Assembly: GCA_007695205.1 (NCBI GenBank)
Contig: REEF01000229.1
Location: 1-11,813 of the forward strand
Source: Planctomycetaceae bacterium
GTDB taxonomy: Bacteria > Planctomycetota > Planctomycetia > Pirellulales > Pirellulaceae
DNA length: 11,813 nt
Direction: 5' to 3'
In this document: piece after piece, positions 1-7,958 of the stretch
Numbering within the stretch: position 1 is the stretch's first letter
Layout of the letters: each line of letters opens with the position of its first letter
The notes under the pieces: generated by a model
Told to the model about the DNA's origin: nothing
The model's input: only the letters and a program-made list of their open reading frames with translations
Databases searched by the model: none
Made by a program: the position numbers and the translations under genes

Positions 1-3000
1 CGTCCTGGCGGGCCTGTTTCAGGGCCTGATCGGCCACCCGGACGCCGCTGTTGTATGCCGCTTCGATGGTCGCGTTCGGCCCGGTATCCACCAGCAGCGT
101 CAGCGTCTGGACCGAGGGTGCTTGGGGCGCCTGGAAATAGAACGTGAACGGATACCACGGGCCGGGAATATCCGCTCCGGCGACCGGATCCGAGCGGACG
201 CTCCGCACGCGCAGCGGGACCACGGGGATCAGCACCGTGTCCTGATGGGGCGGGAAGGTGACGAATCCTTCCGGGGTGTTGGCATCGGTGCCCGGAAGGA
301 ACTCGAAGTCGACGCCGTTTTGCGCCGAGGAATGCGGCTCGTCGATGGTGTAATACACGGTCAACGGCAAGCTCAGGTCGACGCCCCTGCGGGCCAGGCG
401 GAACCAGCCGCTGACTCCACCCTCGAAGGCTCGAGCCCGGTCGGCGATCCGCACCGTCGGAATCGCGCCCGGGAGATCGTTGTCCAGAATCAGGATTTCG
501 GCCGACGCGTGGCCGGTTAGGGTGTGCGTGCTGCTGACCACGCTGGTCAGGGTGATCCGCAACGTCTCGTCGCCTTCTTCCAGGTCGTCGTCGATGGCCA
601 CGATCACCAGATCGACGCTCATCTGTCCGCCGGGGATGACCACGTAGCCGGACAGGGTGTGGTAATCGTCCGGACTGGCGGTGCTGTCGGGGTCGACCTG
701 ATAGATAACCGTGATGGTTTCGTTGCTGGGCGCTACGCGGCTGATGCGGAAGATCCCCTCGCTCCCGCCCTCGAACGCATCCTGGATAGCTTCGATGGAA
801 ACGGGCAGCAACGGGCCCACGAAGTCGTCATCCTCGATGATCACCGTCGCCGAAGCCGGCTGGCCGATGGCGTAGGACTGCAGTGAATTCAGGTACTCGG
901 GCTGAGCGACCAGGGTGATCGTCACGGTTTCGTCGCCTTCCGGATCGTCGTCGTCGATCGTACGGACCAGCACGTCCGTGTAGCTTGCTCCCGGCGCGAA
1001 AAAGGCGTATTCCGGCAAGGTCTCGTAGTCCGCGCCGGCCGTGGCGGTACTGAGCGGATCGACTTCGAAATACACGGTCAGCGACTCGGTCAGCGAGCCG
1101 GTGCGGTGCAGCCGGAACCAGCCGTTTTGGGAGCCTTCGCGCGCGTTCTGCGTCGCGTCCACGACGGCGCCTCCCTCGCTGACGGTCGTCACCAAGGCCT
1201 GTCCGCCGACAAGGCCGGCGCCGTCCACCGCAAGCAACTCGACGTTGCGGCCCCCGAGATGTCCACGGAAGGTGACTTGCCAGGGACCGCCACGCGTTCC
1301 CGTCACGCGCACGTTGTCCTGCCCGATGCTGTCGAGTGCCTCGAGCTGCTGCTGCAGCGATGCTGCGGTGGCATCCCAGGCAATCGGCGGCGTGGCCAGA
1401 CCGCGGTGGGAGATTTGAAAACTGCCGGCTTGTGCGTGGCTCAGCGCGATCGCCTGGACTTCGTTTGTATGACCCGGCGCCCCTTCGGCCAACTGGCTTG
1501 TCTCGACCAGCGCCAATCCCTCGGCGACGTCCGTCACCGGCGTCCCGCCCGTATCGTTGTGAACCACCAGTTCGGAGACCGTCCGGCTGCCCAGCTCGCC
1601 GGCGAATTCCACGCGCAGACGTCGCATCTGGGGCGAGGCCGCCACTTCCGACGCGATGACGGCGCCGCCCGCGTCGGCTAGATGCGGGATCTGTCCGATG
1701 GCGTTTTCGATCTCCGTCAGTGGCGCGTTCCAGGCAACGGCCGGGCTTTGCCGCTGCGGGTCATCAAACGGGTCGGTCTGGGGATCGACTGGTCCCCAGT
1801 AGAACCGCAAGCTGCCTCCGCTGGTTGCCAAGTCGGTGGTGAAATCCAACGAGCGGACCACGATTTCGTACGCCTCGTTGACGCCGTCGACGCCTTCGGT
1901 CACCACCGCGACGGCCGCAGCAGGTTGAGCGATGCCCGACAGCCCGGCCGTATCGACCTGGACGGCAGGCAGATCGGTCGCCCGCAACGCCCCGCGGAAT
2001 GCGATCGACAGCGGCGTGGAAGGCCGTCCCGTGCCGGAAACCGTCACATTGCCGGCGCCTACCGTTGGCAAAGATTCCAGCGCCGCTTGGACCGCCAAAG
2101 CCGACGTGTCGTGGGCGAGCGGATCGCTGACTTGACCGTCCAGAGCGATGGTCCAAGTCCCGCCCGTGGCATCCGGCAACACGACCGTTTGGACTTCGTC
2201 GGCCAAGCGGCCAATCGAGATGGTGGGCACAGCGCCGGCAGCGGCCTCGCGCAGCAGGATCGTTGCGCTGGAGGGCGATCCCAATTCGTATCCGCTGGAA
2301 TCGGCCGTCAAGACGATGCGCAGGGTCTTGTCCCCGTCGGCGACGCCGTTGCTGATCGCCACCACGGCGATGTCCGCGTACGAGGCGTCCAGGCCAAAGG
2401 TGACGGAGCCGTGAAGCGGGTCCGCTGCCGACGAACCGCTCAGGTAGGAGAAGTCCACGCCCGGCGTGGCTTGCGACGCCATGGCGTCGATGCTGTAGTA
2501 GACGGTCTGCTCCTGCGAGGTATCCCCGGTGCGGAGCAGACGCACGTAGCCGACCTGGCCCCCTTCGACGGCGTCACGCGTACCAGCCACGGACACCACG
2601 CTGGCCGACGTGCCCACCGTGCCGGCGATCGTCCAAGTGAACGGATTCCTGGTGGGCGCGTTACTGCTGACCGACACGGCGCCCTGGAACTGGCCAGCCG
2701 CCGCGGCATCCAGTTGGATCGTAAAGGCCGTCGAAGCGCCGGCGGACACCGGCGAGGCAAACGCATCAAGTAGACTGAATCCGGTTGGCAGCGAGAGCGA
2801 GGCTGGATCCAGCGTCAGATCGGCCAGGCCCGTGTTGTAGACCGTGAACGTCCGGGCGATGGGTACACCGACCGAGGCACTGCCGAAACCGACGTGGCTG
2901 TAGCCGTGGTACAGTTCTTCTTCGTACCCGTATTGGCCGGTGTAGCGCACCGCGATCTCCGGGTGAGACGCCGTGACGTACCCGTAGAGGAAGAAATCGA

Positions 3001-3916
3001 ACGGGTTTTCGTCAGCGTCGTTGTTGGCGAACGACAGAGTGCCCGAGAAATGGCCAGGTGACTGACTATCGAGTTGAACGACGAAGGCCGTGGAAGTGCC
3101 CGGCGCCACTTCCGTGGCGAACGCGGAAATCAGACTGTAACCGGCAGGCAAAGACAGCGATGCCGGATCCAAGGTCAGCGGCGCAGCGCCGACGTTGTGG
3201 ACCGTAAATGTCCGGGAAACCGCCTGCCCTTCGGCGGTGCTGGGAAAGTAGACCGTCGAGTTGCCGTCGTAGATCTCTTGCACGTAGCCGCCGGACGTCT
3301 GATACCGGACGGAGATCTCCGGCGCGGGCTCGAGCACCGTGCCCTCGACGTGGAAGCTGTACGGATTGCGGTACGGGTCGTTATTGGCGAAACTGACCGC
3401 CCCCTGGTAGTGCCCGGTCGAGCCGGCGTCCAACCGAATGGTGAAGCTGCTCGCGGCTCCGGCCGCCAACTCCGACGCGAAGGACGTGACCAGGCTGAAG
3501 CCTGCCGGCAGTTGCAGGGAAGCGGCGTCCAGCGTCAAGGACCCCGTCCCGTCGTTGCGGACGGTAAACGTACGGCTCGTGGGGCTTCCGTCCGCCGTGT
3601 GGCCGAAGCTGAATACTCCCGATCCGTCGGTCAGCACCGTTCCGGACGGACCGAGTACCGTGACGCTCGGGGGGCCCACGTCGGAACCAACCTCGCCATA
3701 CACGTTGAAACTGAACGGGTTCCGGTCGACGTCGTTGGTCCCGAAGGACGCGGTCCCGGAAAACATCCCGCTGGCCGCCGCGTCCAACTGGAGGATCAGC
3801 ACGGTGGAACCGCCGGGCGGGACCGTCGTGGCGAATGGCGTCACGATGGAGAAGCCGGAGGGGACCAGCAATGAAGCCGAATCCAACTCGAGCGCCGCCG
3901 AGCCCGGATTGGAGAT
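1..3916 (-). pseudogene. Giant anchor-D/Calx-beta repeat protein, main fragment, runs off left edge
   Basis: One uninterrupted minus-strand frame of about 1305 codons runs from just after the TGA at 3917-3919 to the window edge. I read every codon and found no stop. From its N-terminal side it holds four choice-of-anchor-D modules (about 3916-2610), a degenerate Calx-beta (about 2605-2250), three modules of the kind with the core QAALESLPTVGAGNVTV (about 2215-1165), two canonical Calx-beta modules with DDDPEGDE and DDDLEEGDE calcium-loop motifs (about 1160-850 and 830-490), and the start of a further EGG-type module (about 470 on). Such proteins are secreted, are usually thousands of residues long in planctomycetes, and probably act in adhesion or the cell surface. 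No signal peptide or good ribosome site follows the TGA; the nearest in-frame candidates are TTG 3886, TTG 3871, GTG 3844 and ATG 3766, all inside a module. I therefore treat this as the body of an interrupted gene. Domain calls are by eye; the frame itself is certain. Confidence 0.8.
1165..2215 (-). repeat. Three 'QxxLExLPxIG' surface-protein modules
   Basis: Three related modules can be read within the giant protein. The first is about 2215-1940, with AVQAALESLPTVGAGNVTVSG and FRGAL. The second is diverged, about 1897-1470, with LTEIENAIGQIPHL and VEFAGELGSRTV. The third is about 1465-1165, with LQQQLEALDSIGQDNVRVTG and FRGHLGGRNV. The pattern (short Gly-rich beta strand, helix with ALE-x-L-x-x-IG, NV-x-V-x-G, then FxGxLxG) is one I associate with large planctomycete secreted proteins, where it sits between Calx-beta or cadherin-like modules. 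I know of no established function. Confidence 0.55.
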
Positions 3917-3919
3917 TCA
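3917..3919 (-). other. In-frame TGA interrupting the giant repeat ORF
   Basis: Plus-strand TCA at 3917-3919 is TGA on the coding strand. It is the only stop in 1434 consecutive codons (4303 down to 2). Module alignment places it at the Thr of the R-T-F-T-V strand motif. The frame is unchanged across it, so this is a nonsense substitution, not an indel. Confidence 0.9.
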
Positions 3920-4303
3920 GAAAGCTTGGCTGACGGGCGAATTCACCACCGTCGAACCAAAGTAGACGCTGCTGTAGCCTGAGTAAAGCGCTTCTTCGTA
4001 CCCGTAGGCATCCGTGTACCGCACGACGACCTCCGGTTCGGGAGCGGCGACCTGCCCGTACAACCAGAACTGGAACGGATTCTCGTGCGGCACGTTGGTG
4101 GCGAACGACATCTGACCTTGAAACTGTCCTGCGACGGCGGCGTCCAAACGGATGGTGAAAGACGTCGATCCGCCCGGTACGACGGCGGTTGCGGGGGCGG
4201 TCAGCAGCGCGAAACCGGCCGGCAAGGAAAACGACGTCGGGTCCAGGACCAGTTCACCGTCTCCGTCGTTGTGGACCGAAAACGTCTGTTCTGCGGTACC
4301 CAT
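3917..4303 (-). pseudogene. 5'-truncated choice-of-anchor-D fragment ending at an in-frame TGA
   Basis: A 128-residue ORF forms the first module of the giant repeat protein. It starts at ATG 4303 with MGTAEQTFSVHND, which lines up with internal module starts further along the same protein such as GVPIARTFTVYN and GQAVSRTFTVHN. Translation thus begins in the middle of a repeat, with no signal peptide. The ATG is 4 nt after the TAA of the lipoprotein gene and has no clear Shine-Dalgarno, so it could only be reached by re-initiation. The ORF ends SQAF-TGA, and the frame continues beyond the stop with intact module sequence (ISNPGSAALEL). Other modules carry Thr at the stop position. The protein has lost its N-terminus and carries a nonsense codon, so a functional product is unlikely unless the stop is a sequencing error or is read through. 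Confidence 0.75.
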
Positions 4304-4307
4304 CTGC

Positions 4308-6806
4308 TTACAATCGCGATAGTTGCTGAAATAGCTGCGACAACTGGACTATCATGTCGTCGGCCTGCTGTGGTGACTGCGGTTGGAATTTGTCCCCCCC
4401 GGGCAGCCACGGTTCTTTTTCGGCAGATCGCGCTACTGCGTCGCTGGTGTCTTGACCCAACCGCTGCAGCATCGCGATCACTACCACATCGACCGGCAGT
4501 GGCGAGCGCTGGGCAAAGGCTTCCCACACCGGCAGCAAATCGCGTACCTGGGCTTCGTCCAGCGTGGCTTGGAACTCCGCCGATGCCAGCGGCAGGCAGC
4601 TCATGCCGCTGATCAGCAGCAGCCCCAACCCCTCGGCTTGCTCTCGCCAAGCTGCGATGTCATTGCCGCTCGGAACTTCTAGCGTGCCGGGCAACGTCTT
4701 GTCGGTGGTCAGCCCCTCCACGAACGGCAGTAGTTCGTCGGTCGCGAAGGTAGCGTATTGGACATGGTCTCCTGAGGCCAGCAGCATCTGCGTCAGGCAG
4801 ATCGCCGCAGCAAATCGTTCGGCATCGTTCGTGGCTTGCGTGTACTGCTGGCGAAAGAACTGGACGCCATCGTCGCTCGCATTCAGGCTCAAGAAGACCT
4901 CGGCCGCCAAGCTCGCTTGAATCAGCGGTGTCAGCAGATCAAGTGTTTGTTGAAGTTCGCGTTGGATCATCGGATCAGATGCATTGATATCGTTGAGCAG
5001 CTCTTCGCCCTCGCGCGGCAACTGGAACGACATTGATCGACGAAAGTTCGCCAGTCGCGCCTGGGCCTCGTCGTGTCGGCCGAGCTTGAACAAGCAATAG
5101 TATTCGAAGAACCAAGGTTCCTGGGCAAATCGCGTTTGGCTCTCCTGAGACCAAAGGTCTTGCAGCGATTGCGGTTGTGGTTCGGCTCGGCCTTCAGCTC
5201 CCTTGGTGTACCATTCCCAAGCCCGGGCGTAATCTTGCTTGAGCAGATAGTAGTGACCAACCTGCGATTGTTCATGTTGATTGATTGCCAACCAACTGAG
5301 TTGCCCAGTTTCGGCGTCGAGGATCGCCGCCGGATCGCCGGGGCGGAGCGATGCAGGCAATACGATCGACAACCAACTACGATGGGTCGGGGTAAACGTT
5401 CCCCACAGCGAAAGTTGATTGGCAGTGGGAGACCACTGCGGAAAGGTGATCCGCATCCCTTCGTGGACGATTTGTGGTTGGGTAGTCTTGGACGTATCGA
5501 GCAGCAGCACGCGATCGCGGGCCGATGGAATCGCTGGGAAAAGAACGGCCCACTTGTGTTGGTATTCCTCCACCGCGATGGGAGCGACGACGGCCATTTG
5601 CTCGCCACTTGCATTCCATCCGACGAACTGCCGCAGTTGGCTGGTGGCAAACGCGTCGCTGTCTGCCAGCGGTTCACTGACCACCCCCGCCTCATCGACG
5701 ATCTTCCAGGTTGCCCGGCGTGCATCCTCGCTATCTCTCGCTACAACACCCCACTGCGTAACTCCCTCAATAAACCCCAGTCGCTTTCCGTCGGGATGCC
5801 ATCGCAGATCGCGGAGAGGTTCGCTTGTGGTCAGCAACAGCCCGACCTCGCGAGTTGCTGGCTGGGCGATGGCGATATTGTGCTCGAGCTCCTGTCCAGA
5901 CGCGACACGGCTGGACAATGGGTAGGCCAGCTTCGATTCGTCCTGGTTCCAGACCGGTTGCGAGCGTCGCAGCGATTCCAATGGTTCTATCCATCCGCCA
6001 GTGTCGTACTGGTCGGATCCCGGTATATGCCACCAGGCTGTCTCGGGCGCAGTGAGTTGTTGTCCGGCGAGCAACCAGATTCCGTCCTGTTGAGTGCCAT
6101 CCGCTACGCCATGCAAGCGGGCCGACAGGTAATTGCCGCGGGGGCTCCAGGCGAACACGATCGTCTGCGCCACTCTTTCCATCACCTGCTTGCGGGTCGA
6201 CGATTGAAGATCGAAAACGAACAGGCCCATGTGCACCTCATCCACTTGGTCGACAAATACGATTTGTTGGCCCGAGGGGTGCCAGCGGACAGCGAGATTC
6301 GCCGCCACATAACCGCTGTGGTTGCACCGGGCTGTGAATAGCGGCTTGGGCTCAGCTTGAGTGGCTTCTTGGCTGGTTTCGTCTTGCGTGGTTGCGTCCT
6401 GGCTCGGTGCTTGGCTGAGCCAGCAGGTGTACTCCATCTGTCCCGCGTAGAATGGTCGGCCATCGGGGAACGCTTCCCAGTCGGCTGACGCCAAACCGGG
6501 GTCTGTCCCAGCCTGATTTGCATCGCGCAGCGGCTCGACGGTAGTGAAGATCAAGCGTTGATCGATGGGAGACCACAGCGGCGAACTGGTAGCCAGGACT
6601 CCCGTCGAGTCGAAAACTCTTTCCAGCGACTGGCCATCCGCCGAAGCCACAAAGACTCCATCGTCTCCGTGCTGGAAAGCCACAGAGCCACCTTCCGTCG
6701 AGTAGTTGATCGAGCGATCTTCGCGGACACCGGGACTGCAACCCGCAAGGCAAAGCGCGAACAGGCTCGCGCAAACGACCACGGCCAATTCGGGGCGATT
6801 GATCAT
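4308..6806 (-). CDS. Secreted lipoprotein with PD40/TolB-like beta-propeller and TPR-like C-terminus
   Basis: The 832-residue product starts with a type II signal peptide: a hydrophobic stretch ending LAGC, with the lipidated Cys at 23. ATG 6806 is preferred over the TTG codon just before it, because GAGG lies 7 nt upstream of the ATG. About residues 75-490 carry seven spaced motifs of the W-x-P-x-G/x-x-L-x-F type (LWSPIDQRLIF, VRWHPSGQQIVF, FAWSPRGNYLSA, PVWNQDESKLAY, LRWHPDGKRLGF, GWNASGEQMAVV, PQWSPTANQLSLW), as expected for a seven-bladed PD40/WD40-like propeller. A Gln/Thr/Glu-rich linker lies inside the first blades. From about 510 on, the chain is helical, with TPR-like pieces (HYYLLKQDYARAWEWYTKGA and YYCLFKLGRHDEAQARL). 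Probable role: envelope-anchored binding or scaffold protein; no catalytic motif is seen. The gene looks intact and by eye is less GC-rich than its neighbours. It ends 4 nt before the truncated anchor-D ORF. Confidence 0.85.
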   Translation of the reverse strand: MINRPELAVVVCASLFALCLAGCSPGVREDRSINYSTEGGSVAFQHGDDGVFVASADGQSLERVFDSTGVLATSSPLWSPIDQRLIFTTVEPLRDANQAGTDPGLASADWEAFPDGRPFYAGQMEYTCWLSQAPSQDATTQDETSQEATQAEPKPLFTARCNHSGYVAANLAVRWHPSGQQIVFVDQVDEVHMGLFVFDLQSSTRKQVMERVAQTIVFAWSPRGNYLSARLHGVADGTQQDGIWLLAGQQLTAPETAWWHIPGSDQYDTGGWIEPLESLRRSQPVWNQDESKLAYPLSSRVASGQELEHNIAIAQPATREVGLLLTTSEPLRDLRWHPDGKRLGFIEGVTQWGVVARDSEDARRATWKIVDEAGVVSEPLADSDAFATSQLRQFVGWNASGEQMAVVAPIAVEEYQHKWAVLFPAIPSARDRVLLLDTSKTTQPQIVHEGMRITFPQWSPTANQLSLWGTFTPTHRSWLSIVLPASLRPGDPAAILDAETGQLSWLAINQHEQSQVGHYYLLKQDYARAWEWYTKGAEGRAEPQPQSLQDLWSQESQTRFAQEPWFFEYYCLFKLGRHDEAQARLANFRRSMSFQLPREGEELLNDINASDPMIQRELQQTLDLLTPLIQASLAAEVFLSLNASDDGVQFFRQQYTQATNDAERFAAAICLTQMLLASGDHVQYATFATDELLPFVEGLTTDKTLPGTLEVPSGNDIAAWREQAEGLGLLLISGMSCLPLASAEFQATLDEAQVRDLLPVWEAFAQRSPLPVDVVVIAMLQRLGQDTSDAVARSAEKEPWLPGGDKFQPQSPQQADDMIVQLSQLFQQLSRL

Positions 6807-6831
6807 CAACTGACCTCATGCAACAAAAAAT

Positions 6832-6853
6832 GAATGATAGGAGAATGATAGGA
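6832..6853. repeat. 11-bp tandem direct repeat upstream of the lipoprotein gene
   Basis: GAATGATAGGA occurs twice head to tail (6832-6842 and 6843-6853). Read on the coding strand it gives two copies of TCCTATCATTC about 25-45 nt upstream of the lipoprotein start. TATCAT resembles a -10 hexamer, so the duplication may double a promoter element or operator. I see no convincing -35 partner. Confidence 0.5.
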
Positions 6854-6987
6854 ATTCTGAACTCCCACGGACGAGAAATGAACAGGTCACAACGATTTTA
6901 GATACCAAACGGGGCACAACGTTCGCCGGTGCCAAAATGCGGGAAAATCACGCGCCTCGTATCCGTACGATCCTTGCGACGTCCAGG

Positions 6988-7027
6988 ATATTCCCGAAAA
7001 ACTGAAAATATTCCCGCAAAACTGAAA
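6988..7027. repeat. 20-bp tandem duplication in the intergenic region
   Basis: Two adjacent 20-bp units (6988-7007 and 7008-7027) begin ATATTCCCG and end AAAACTGAAA. They differ at one base, A in the first unit and C in the second. The unit is AT-rich compared with the surrounding DNA. Function is unknown: it could be a paired protein-binding site or a recent slippage duplication. Confidence 0.7.
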
Positions 7028-7143
7028 AGGTAACCCAAATCCTGCTGTGCCATCCCCGATTATAGCCGACGCGGCCCCGGCCCTCAAACGGCTTCTTGAC
7101 CAACTCGCCACCAAACAACGGACACCTCAAGGAGTGGCATAAC

Positions 7144-7248
7144 ATGGATCAAAGATCCGGCTTTTGCGCTGATTCGGCTTGGCGGTGCATGCCACCGCAG
7201 AAGGGAGTGGTACAGACCCTGGAACCAAGGATCTCTGTCTTTCTGTGA
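7144..7248 (+). CDS. Possible 34-residue ORF with a good ribosome-binding site
   Basis: ATG 7144 follows AAGGAG (7129-7134) at 9 nt, and the ORF ends at TGA 7246-7248. The product has 34 residues, starts MDQRSGFCADSAW and ends VVQTLEPRISVFL. No family is recognised. LEPR near the end recalls the LEPR-XLL motif found at the N-terminus of large planctomycete secreted proteins, but the ORF stops at once and the match is only four residues. A hairpin follows at 7254-7275. The Shine-Dalgarno is the only real support. Confidence 0.2.
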   Translation: MDQRSGFCADSAWRCMPPQKGVVQTLEPRISVFL

Positions 7249-7253
7249 AAATG

Positions 7254-7275
7254 TGACCGGCATCCAGCCGGGTCA
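7254..7275. promoter_or_regulatory. Imperfect hairpin in the intergenic region
   Basis: TGACCGGC and GCCGGGTCA form an eight-pair stem with one bulged G around the five-base loop ATCCA. No T-run follows on either side, so it does not look like a standard intrinsic terminator. It sits 5 nt after the stop of the possible 34-residue ORF. Confidence 0.3.
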
Positions 7276-7570
7276 TATTGGGGCAATCCGAAAAAGACGC
7301 ACCTGCCGATGGGCAACCGCAAGGCCAATCCAAGCAATTCGGGCCGTTTGGGACACCCTTAGAAAGATCTCGGAAAAAGTGCTTGCCGATGGCAGGACGC
7401 GCGGGATGTAATGCGGGAAGTAGAAACGTCGGGAGGTCGTTCTCTTCCATTTCTCTTCAGGCGTGGGAAAAAGCGGCGGCCAACAGAACGGCGGGAGAAC
7501 CACATAAACGCTGATCTGAACAGAAGGCAACGGAGAAGACGGAGACGCACGCGCGGGTCTGGCTCCTTCT

Positions 7571-7740
7571 GTCTCGCCACCTTACCCGGCGGCACGATCG
7601 CTTTCCAGGTCTTCGACGTGCATCGCCGCGTCATCGCTACTCAGGTCGGCGTCTGCACCACCCGCGAGGAGCCAGACCTGAAGAACAACATCGTCCCCGA
7701 CGTATTTGAAACCGGGCATGGCGACGGCCAGGGGAAGCAG
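7571..7740 (+). pseudogene. Degenerate RHS-family fragment
   Basis: The translation around 7584-7740 includes PGGTIAFQVFDVHRRVIAT and later DLKNNIV. It matches the RHS protein at the right of the window, which reads PGGTITFQVFDVHGHVIAT and DPNNNMV. At the DNA level 7603-7623 is identical to 11326-11346 (21 bases), and GGCGGCACGATC just upstream also matches. GTCTCGCC at 7571 matches too but is followed by about 8 extra bases, which would shift the frame. There is no YD-repeat sequence on either side and no plausible start. The fragment ends where the NifU-like gene begins, so it appears to be a rearrangement remnant of an RHS gene. Confidence 0.7.
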
Positions 7741-7742
7741 CA

Positions 7743-7958
7743 GTGAACGACACGACGGGCAAGCCCGACGAATCAACGATTCTGGACCATGCCGAATCGC
7801 CGTATCATCGGGGGCGGGCGCCGAACGCCAGTTGCGCTCATTCCGAGCGGAACGCGGCTTGCGGGGATTGGGTGCGGTTGGAACTGGTGCTCGAGGCGGG
7901 CAGTTTCAGTTCCACTTCCGCCAAGCTGGCGAATAAATCTTTTCAGGGTGACTTATAA
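7743..7958 (+). CDS. N-terminal half of a NifU/IscU/SufU-like Fe-S scaffold protein
   Basis: The 71-residue ORF starts at GTG 7743, with AGGGG 8 nt upstream, and ends at TAA 7956-7958. Residues 13-53 follow the pattern of the NifU N-terminal (IscU/SufU) family: ILDHAESPYHRGR matches the family's DHY-x-x-P-x-N-x-G opening, and NAACGDWVRLEL (residues 37-48) matches its N-P-x-CGD-x-(I/L)-x-L segment, with Cys40 as the first cluster ligand. The family normally has about 120-150 residues and two further Cys (G-C-x-I-S and a C-terminal Cys). Here the match stops after LVLEAG, and the last 18 residues (SFSSTSAKLANKSFQGDL) do not align. Assembly of a cluster by this fragment alone is doubtful. The stop overlaps the next gene by 4 nt, implying translational coupling. 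The overlap, start and ribosome site look genuine, so it is either a short derived protein or a truncated gene. Confidence 0.6.
   Translation: MNDTTGKPDESTILDHAESPYHRGRAPNASCAHSERNAACGDWVRLELVLEAGSFSSTSAKLANKSFQGDL
7945..7958 (+). promoter_or_regulatory. Ribosome-binding site and unusual ATA start overlapping the upstream stop
   Basis: AGGG (7945-7948) is 6 nt before ATA 7955. The upstream gene's TAA (7956-7958) overlaps this codon as ATAA. In many operons the same junction is ATGA. One G-to-A change would turn ATGA into ATAA, keeping the upstream stop (TGA to TAA) while removing the downstream ATG. The in-frame codons before it are TGA (7949) and CTT (7952), so the start cannot lie further upstream. 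Confidence 0.6.

Larger units (their letters stand above)
2610..4303 (-). repeat. Five tandem choice-of-anchor-D modules, period about 360 bp
   Basis: The module-opening motif (R-T-F-T-V-x-N-x-G) recurs at about 4285, 3925, 3570, 3210 and 2850. Each module then carries LxLDxxSLxLPxGFSL, an LDA/LDS strand, a short G-x-F/Y-x-G turn, an N-x-(P/D)-x-x-NPF motif and a Y/I-x-G-x-V exit. The first, third and fourth modules end in a tyrosine-rich linker of the form VRYT..YGYEEELYxGYS; the second has an unrelated Gly/Ser/Pro-rich linker. This is a protein-level tandem repeat of an immunoglobulin-like fold, not a DNA satellite. Confidence 0.8.
6854..7570. other. Gap without a supported gene
   Basis: About 700 nt lies between the lipoprotein promoter region and the RHS fragment. 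Short ORFs occur on both strands, but none has a recognisable domain. It holds the 20-bp tandem repeat at 6988-7027, an AAGGAG-preceded 34-codon ORF at 7144-7248, a hairpin at 7254-7275, and a purine-rich stretch at 7520-7545 with ACGGAGA twice at a 9-bp step. No tRNA or obvious intrinsic terminator was found. The stretch may include decayed coding sequence or dispersed intergenic repeats. Confidence 0.5.

Noticed and set aside
1682..2773. 363-codon plus-strand open frame
   Set aside because: It lies opposite the giant repeat protein; its composition (Arg, Gly, His, Asp rich, no domain) is that of an antisense frame in GC-rich coding DNA.
5073..6341. 422-codon plus-strand open frame
   Set aside because: It is the antisense of the lipoprotein gene, which has a signal peptide, propeller motifs and a good ribosome site.
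7520..7545. Purine-rich ACGGAGA repeat as a CRISPR or dispersed repeat
   Set aside because: There are only two 7-base copies with no spacers. It resembles intergenic repeats I associate with planctomycetes, but one window cannot show dispersal.
7411..7746. 111-codon open frame as an intact gene
   Set aside because: Only its second half has homology (RHS fragment); the first half is Arg-rich, unrelated sequence and the start has no support. It is annotated as a pseudogene fragment instead.
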